Shown here: positions 40,949 through 48,992 of the stretch, piece by piece | How positions within the stretch are numbered: the stretch's first letter is position 1 | How the letters are laid out: each line of letters begins with the position of its first letter | Assembly (NCBI GenBank): GCA_003116855.1 | Contig: BEWT01000012.1 | Location: 38,364 to 87,355 of the forward strand | DNA from: Desulfurococcaceae archaeon AG1 | GTDB lineage: Archaea > Thermoproteota > Thermoprotei_A > Sulfolobales > AG1 | Direction: 5' to 3' | Length of the DNA: 48,992 nucleotides | Made by a program: the position numbers and the translations under genes | The notes under the pieces: generated by a model | The model's input: the letters and a program-made list of their open reading frames with translations, nothing else | The model's database searches: none | What the model was told of the DNA's origin: nothing

Positions 40949-41269
40949 TTATTTAATCGCCACCTCTTTTATCGTATCCATACTAACATTCCCCGGATCT
41001 ATAATACCGATCACAGTTACCGGGAACGGTTTTCCTATCAAACCACCTAGATCCATGCTCGAACCCTTAAACATGATCACAGGAACACCCCCGAGTCTAG
41101 CATAGTAGAGCGTATCTGAGACAATATTCTTCGGAGACCCCTCAGCCAGTATAACTGCTTTCAGCTTCCCCATCTTGAGCAGCTTCGACGATACCCTGAA
41201 ACCTATGGTTATCTTCCCACCTCTAACAATGTTCTTTATAATACTATCCACAGAAACACCCTGGGACAT
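40949..41269 (-). CDS. Ribosomal protein L30e
   Basis: A 106-residue member of the L7Ae/L30e family of the large subunit. Typical stretches are VRGGKITIGFRVSSKLLKMGKLKAVILAEGSPKN and YYARLGGVPVIMF with the L30e-type GSSMDLGGLIGKPFPVTVIGI end. The ATG is at 41269, 3 nt from the rpoA2 stop. The place between rpoA2 and nusA is the standard archaeal arrangement. Confidence 0.94.
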   Translation of the reverse strand: MSQGVSVDSIIKNIVRGGKITIGFRVSSKLLKMGKLKAVILAEGSPKNIVSDTLYYARLGGVPVIMFKGSSMDLGGLIGKPFPVTVIGIIDPGNVSMDTIKEVAIK

Positions 41270-41272
41270 TTG

Positions 41273-45135
<3,863 letters not shown>

Positions 45136-48100
45136 CTAGCCCCACCCCCACCTCTCCCTAAACACCTCTACCTTCTCCTTAACAATTAGTCTCGGCATTA
45201 TAAGCATGGCCATGAGCTCTTGCATCAAGAGCTTGAACGAGTATGCTACACTAACGGGAACAACCTTTGACTTATCACCATGTATCGGGCAGACAGGTTT
45301 CTTGCTATTCCTGTCAAACCAGCCTATATGCCCGCACTCGGTGCAGACATAGATTGTGGTCTTATCACTAGCATCAAGAAGTTTCTCCTTGAGCAGCATG
45401 GCTGCACCATGTCCAACCAGGCTATCCCTCTCCATCTCTCCAAACCTTAGCCCTCCCTCTCTAGCTCTCCCCTCTGTTGGCTGTCTAGTGAGGATCTGGA
45501 TCTGACCCCTAGCCCTAGCATGGATCTTGTTAGCAACCATGTGGTGTAGCTTCTGGTAGAAAACAATCCCTATGAATATAGGGCTCCCAATAAGCTCTCC
45601 AGTCCTGCCATCATACATAGGCTCTGTCCCGTCTAGGGGATATCCTAGGAATAATAGCTCCTGCTTAAGCGAATCAATATCCTCACCATAGAAGGGCGTG
45701 GCATCAACAGGCCTACCCCTGAGAGCGGCTACCTTACCCGCTATGCTCTCCATAAGCTGTCCAAGCGTCATTCTAGAGGGCAGAGCGTGTGGGTTTATAA
45801 TGAGATCGGGCGTTATACCCTCGCTGGTAAACGGCATATCGCTCTGGGGTATGAGCATCCCAGCAACGCCTTTCTGACCGTGCCTCGATGCAAACTTATC
45901 GCCTATCTCGACTATACCTAGATCCCTCACCCTCACCTTAATAAGCCTATGACCCTCGGAGGTTGTTGTCATAATAACCATATCGACAGTACCCTTCTCA
46001 CCATGCCTCACACCAACAGAGGAGTCCTTCCTCTTAGCCGCTATAACACCGAACTCCCTCATCTCCTCCATGAACCTGGAGGGAGAGGTTTTTCCAACAA
46101 GGATCTCGCCACCCTCTACCGGGATCTCGACCCCTATTATACCCTCGCTATTAAGCTTGGAGTAGAACTGCCTACCCCTATAACCATGGACGCTTGGATC
46201 TGGGATCTCGATCCTGTCCTCCTCGCCTCCAGGGTATTTCCTCTCCTCTATGGTGTAGAGCCTGAAGAAAGTGGATCTAGCAAGCCCTCTCTCGATGCTT
46301 GATTTGTTAAGTATAACAGCATCCTCCATGTTATACCCAGTATAGCTCATAACAGCAACAACCATGTTATGCCCGGCAGGCTTGCTGTTATAACCGATCA
46401 CGTCTAGGAACTTTGTCTGCACCAAGGGTTTCTCTGGGTAGTGGAGGAGATAGGATCTAGTATCTGTCCTTATTTGATAGTTAGAGGCATAGATCCCCAG
46501 CGCCTGCTTAACCATAGCAGACTGGTAAGTATTCCTCGGGCTCTGGTTATGCTCAGCATATGGTATTGTTGCAGCAGCTATACCAACAATCGCAGGCGGG
46601 TAGATCTCCATGTGGGTGTGCTCCTTAGTAATCTCTCCTGGCTCGAGCGCTATATAGGCGTTCTCCTCCTCCTCAGGATCTAGGTATTCGACAACACCCA
46701 TTCTCACAAGATCCTCAAACCCTATCTCGCCCCTCCTAAGTGCTTCTGCATGGCGACTTGTGAAAACAAGCTCTCCGTCTTTAACAACAAACACGGGTCT
46801 CAGGAACCTTCCTGGATCTGTGTTTATATATATCTCATCAACATACTGTGTCTTTATATGGGCTATGCTGACCTCGTAATGAAGCTTCCCAGATCTCCTC
46901 ATGTTTCTAAGAAGCTCAACCAGCTTCTCACCGTTTCTACAGAAGCCTATAGGTCTCCCGTTGAGCAGAACCCTTGTCCCCTTGATCACATCGACATCCT
47001 TACCCCTTCTAAGATCATTGAACACCTTCTCTATCTTCTCGATCCTGATCTCGGGATCGTCTATCTCCTCAAGGATCTCGAGGACGGAGTTCTCATCAAC
47101 ACCCACAGATATATATGCTGTTAGAGCCATGTTCTTCACAAGCCCACAGTTGGGGCCCTCGGGGGTCTCGAATATACATATCCTGCCCCACTGGGTTCCA
47201 TGAAGATCTCTTGCCTCGAAGTTAGGCTGGCTCCTACTGAGGGGCGAGATAACCCTCCTTAGATGGCTATGCATAGAGATCCAGTTGGTTCTATCAAGTA
47301 TCTGGCTAACCCCAACCCTATTACCAGCCCAGTTACCAGTAGCCATTGCATGCCTTATCCTCTCAGTTATTATATCAGACCTCACCAGAGCACCTATCTG
47401 AGTAACCTTCCTAGTCCTCGCCCTTGCCTTCTCGAGCTGGTATCTAAAGTCCTTTAGAAAAGCCCTATACGCTACCCTGAACTGGACTGCCAGGAGATCC
47501 CCGGCTAGCTTTAACCTCTTATTCTTATAATGATCCTTATCATCGGGAGGCCTTCTACCAAGCATGAACTCCAACAACTTCTGAGCCATATAGCCCAGGA
47601 AAAGGGCTTTCTTAATCCTATCCTCCCTACTGACTCCGAGGTGGGGTAAGAAGTATCTATCAATGATCTGCTCGGCCCTCTCGATCCTAACCTCCCTTGG
47701 CTGTCCAACAGCAACCCTGTTTCCTATGAATTCGAGAGCGTCTGTCGAGGTCTTTATCTCGGTGCTCTGTAGGAGGGAGGGTATTAACTCTTTCTGCACA
47801 TCCTGGTCGTGGGAGACGGCGAGGGCTATCTCTAAATCGCTTTCAAGCCCGAGGGCTCTCATCATAACTACAAACGGGATCTTGCCAGTAACTGCGGGGA
47901 ATGATACGTGGAGGGTTCCGTCTTTATGCCTGTCAAGAATTATCGGAACCCTATAGCCTGTTGTTGCAGAGACAACCTTAGCCATATGGGTGACATTGAG
48001 GCCCTCCTTAGCATAGTCAACAATAACCCTGTTTGGTGCGAGATCCTCTTGAGCAACTAGGATCCTCTCGCTACCGTTTATTATGAAATAACCACCAGGA

Positions 48101-48561
48101 TCCTTAGGATCCTCGCCGATCTCCCTCAAAGTCTTTTCATCCATCGATGACGTGGGATCCTTGATACTCCTAACCATAACAGGGATCTCGCAGAGGAGTA
48201 TAGGCTCCTGAGAGGATGTCTTTATACCATCCTCGACAAGCACTATGTTAACATAAACAGGGGCGGCATATGTTAGGTTCCTCACCCTACACTCGAGAGG
48301 CGTTATAGTTGTGTTCACACTACCATCGAACTCCCTAACCTGTGGATTGCCTATAATAACGTTTGTTATCATAGCATAGAAGTTGGGCGACGTGGTCTGG
48401 ACTATCGATTCCTCCTCTATTATCTGTCTAAGCCTCTTGGTTATAAAATCGTTATAGCTGTTTATATGCTGCTTTACAAGCCCCTTCTCCTTAATAAAGC
48501 TCTGTATAACCAGCCATCTATCCTCATGAGATACGAGGTTTTTCTGCTTATCCCTACCCAT
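45136..48561 (-). CDS. rpoB: RNA polymerase subunit B (Rpo2)
   Basis: The second-largest RNA polymerase subunit, unsplit as in crenarchaea (about 1141 residues). Conserved parts are RFSEMERD-like GLRFGEMERDSLVGHG, the hybrid-binding GDKFASRHGQKGVAGMLIP, DLIINPHALPSRMTLGQLME and the C-terminal zinc ribbon with CTECGHIGWFDRNSKKPVCPIHG. The frame is open to 48597, but GGGGTGATCC directly precedes the ATG at 48561, so this is taken as the start. The rpoH stop codon lies inside that Shine-Dalgarno. Confidence 0.97.
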   Translation of the reverse strand: MGRDKQKNLVSHEDRWLVIQSFIKEKGLVKQHINSYNDFITKRLRQIIEEESIVQTTSPNFYAMITNVIIGNPQVREFDGSVNTTITPLECRVRNLTYAAPVYVNIVLVEDGIKTSSQEPILLCEIPVMVRSIKDPTSSMDEKTLREIGEDPKDPGGYFIINGSERILVAQEDLAPNRVIVDYAKEGLNVTHMAKVVSATTGYRVPIILDRHKDGTLHVSFPAVTGKIPFVVMMRALGLESDLEIALAVSHDQDVQKELIPSLLQSTEIKTSTDALEFIGNRVAVGQPREVRIERAEQIIDRYFLPHLGVSREDRIKKALFLGYMAQKLLEFMLGRRPPDDKDHYKNKRLKLAGDLLAVQFRVAYRAFLKDFRYQLEKARARTRKVTQIGALVRSDIITERIRHAMATGNWAGNRVGVSQILDRTNWISMHSHLRRVISPLSRSQPNFEARDLHGTQWGRICIFETPEGPNCGLVKNMALTAYISVGVDENSVLEILEEIDDPEIRIEKIEKVFNDLRRGKDVDVIKGTRVLLNGRPIGFCRNGEKLVELLRNMRRSGKLHYEVSIAHIKTQYVDEIYINTDPGRFLRPVFVVKDGELVFTSRHAEALRRGEIGFEDLVRMGVVEYLDPEEEENAYIALEPGEITKEHTHMEIYPPAIVGIAAATIPYAEHNQSPRNTYQSAMVKQALGIYASNYQIRTDTRSYLLHYPEKPLVQTKFLDVIGYNSKPAGHNMVVAVMSYTGYNMEDAVILNKSSIERGLARSTFFRLYTIEERKYPGGEEDRIEIPDPSVHGYRGRQFYSKLNSEGIIGVEIPVEGGEILVGKTSPSRFMEEMREFGVIAAKRKDSSVGVRHGEKGTVDMVIMTTTSEGHRLIKVRVRDLGIVEIGDKFASRHGQKGVAGMLIPQSDMPFTSEGITPDLIINPHALPSRMTLGQLMESIAGKVAALRGRPVDATPFYGEDIDSLKQELLFLGYPLDGTEPMYDGRTGELIGSPIFIGIVFYQKLHHMVANKIHARARGQIQILTRQPTEGRAREGGLRFGEMERDSLVGHGAAMLLKEKLLDASDKTTIYVCTECGHIGWFDRNSKKPVCPIHGDKSKVVPVSVAYSFKLLMQELMAMLIMPRLIVKEKVEVFRERWGWG

Positions 48562-48565
48562 AGGA

Positions 48566-48811
48566 TCACCCCGCAATAACATATCTATAAACCACAATCT
48601 CTCCCGCTGTCTCGCTCTTCCTAATAATCCTCACGATATCGCCAGGCTTAGCCCCGATGGCCCTAGCAGCAGGATCGCTAGCCTTTATCCATGGAAGCTG
48701 CTCAGGCCTCACCCCAAGCTCTTTCAAGATCTTCACAGCCTCCTCTATGGGAACCACCTCGTGCTTTGGAACAAGCTCGTGTTTAAAGATATTGAATCTC
48801 TTCTCCGACAT
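48566..48811 (-). CDS. rpoH: RNA polymerase subunit H (Rpo5)
   Basis: An 81-residue homologue of the C-terminal part of eukaryotic Rpb5. The core is [54 protein letters not shown] and the end [11 protein letters not shown]. Reading further upstream in the frame runs into the opposite-strand tRNA, so the ATG at 48811 is the start; a TATA box (atatgtatatataca, minus strand, about 48836-48850) sits about 30 nt before it, giving a nearly leaderless message. It leads the rpoH-rpoB-rpoA1-rpoA2-rpl30e-nusA operon. Confidence 0.95.
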   Translation of the reverse strand: MSEKRFNIFKHELVPKHEVVPIEEAVKILKELGVRPEQLPWIKASDPAARAIGAKPGDIVRIIRKSETAGEIVVYRYVIAG

Positions 48812-48835
48812 GAAGGAGCAACCACCACTCTTCTC

Positions 48836-48850
48836 TGTATATATACATAT
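48836..48850 (-). promoter_or_regulatory. TATA box of the RNA polymerase operon
   Basis: The alternating run tgtatatatacatat lies about 30 nt ahead of the rpoH ATG, which predicts a leader of only a few nucleotides. Confidence 0.5.
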
Positions 48851-48860
48851 CCTCAGAAGA

Positions 48861-48870
48861 GTTATAAGCT
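48861..48870 (+). promoter_or_regulatory. TATA box of tRNA-Lys
   Basis: The run gttataagct is centred about 29 nt ahead of the mature tRNA 5' end and is divergent from the rpoH promoter. Confidence 0.45.
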
Positions 48871-48894
48871 TTCCACATACAATGTAATATAGAT

Positions 48895-48991
48895 GGGCCC
48901 GTAGCTCAGCCCGGTAGAGCGGCGGGCTTTTAACCCGTAGACCAGAACCGCTGGGCGGAAGTCCCGGGTTCAAATCCCGGCGGGCCCGCCA
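48895..48991 (+). tRNA. tRNA-Lys (UUU) with a 20-nt intron in the variable loop
   Basis: Acceptor GGGCCCG pairs with CGGGCCC, D-stem GCTC with GAGC, anticodon stem GCGGG with CCCGT (one G-U) around CTTTTAA (anticodon TTT), and T-stem CCGGG with CCCGG around TTCAAAT. CCA is encoded (48989-48991). The variable region is 25 nt in place of 5; removing 48941-48960 leaves AG+GTC, the normal five. No intron is present at the usual position 37/38. Confidence 0.93.
48941..48960 (+). other. Non-canonical tRNA intron (between positions 45 and 46) with bulge-helix-bulge
   Basis: The 20-nt insertion folds as a hairpin CCAG/CTGG. Flanking it are a 3-nt bulge AGA (5' cut AG|A) and AAG (3' cut AA|G), joined by a 4-bp helix CCGT with GCGG (one G-U). 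This is the bulge-helix-bulge motif cut by the archaeal splicing endonuclease, and the predicted cuts give exactly the five-nucleotide variable loop. Confidence 0.85.
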
Positions 48992-48992
48992 C

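Overview
This window comes from a thermophilic crenarchaeon (Thermoprotei). The evidence is a crenarchaeal RNA polymerase gene set (rpoH-rpoB-rpoA1-rpoA2 with split A subunits, plus an Rpo8 gene), the GINS23-MCM gene pair, SmAP3, archaeal L15e and L30e, aEF-1beta, TBP, PurP-type purine enzymes, a sulfocyanin-like blue copper protein, TATA-box promoters about 25-30 nt upstream of nearly leaderless starts, and frequent GTG/TTG starts. The order cannot be fixed from the sequence. Two PurP copies and a tRNA intron at a non-canonical site resemble Thermoproteales; GINS23-MCM and sulfocyanin fit other orders equally well.

Layout. 1-1190: end of aIF2-alpha, Nop10 and an unknown protein. 1311-3389: a PHP phosphoesterase, a chlorite-dismutase/coproheme-decarboxylase family protein and a membrane protein. 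3390-4001: a gene-poor stretch with hairpins. 4002-11896: a catabolic island on the minus strand, made of a PdxA2-like dehydrogenase, a DUF1537 four-carbon acid-sugar kinase, a divergent Nramp-fold transporter, a zinc alcohol dehydrogenase and an amidohydrolase, followed on the plus strand by an FAD-dependent LhgO-like oxidase. 12332-16745: purine biosynthesis, with purB, a divergent PurP paralogue, a frameshifted remnant of purM, and a canonical PurP on the other strand. 16923-20188: a STAND-like ATPase and a tandem pair of eIF2B/ribose-1,5-bisphosphate isomerase genes, of which only the second keeps the catalytic residues. 20545-23701: information-processing genes (rnhB, tbp, zinc ribbon, aEF-1beta) with small unknown genes. 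23767-24387: sulfocyanin. 25015-27643: GINS23 and MCM. 28123-34460: a type II DMSO-reductase-family molybdoenzyme operon (alpha, beta, gamma, maturation chaperone). 34910-39893: L15e, archaeosine transglycosylase with DUF371 and SmAP3, Rpo8, a zinc-finger/HTH protein and a ribbon-helix-helix protein. 40166-48991: tRNA-Ala(GGC), the operon nusA/rpl30e/rpoA2/rpoA1/rpoB/rpoH on the minus strand, and an intron-containing tRNA-Lys(UUU).

How the genes work together. The PdxA2-like protein, the DUF1537 kinase and the transporter form a plausible short route from a tetronate (threonate or erythronate) to dihydroxyacetone phosphate. The molybdoenzyme has a twin-arginine signal on its catalytic and haem subunits, so it should work outside the membrane; sulfocyanin is a candidate electron partner elsewhere in the chain. 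The most notable observations are: a hidden Tat signal on the molybdoenzyme alpha subunit that is only reached from an ATA start codon with a good Shine-Dalgarno; a second gene that also seems to need a non-AUG start; a 20-nt bulge-helix-bulge intron in the variable loop of tRNA-Lys; a purM remnant next to a PurP copy that has lost its glycine-rich loop; a catalytically dead/live aIF2B-R15P isomerase pair; an Nramp-like transporter without the metal-site motifs inside a sugar-acid cluster; and a candidate C/D-box sRNA.
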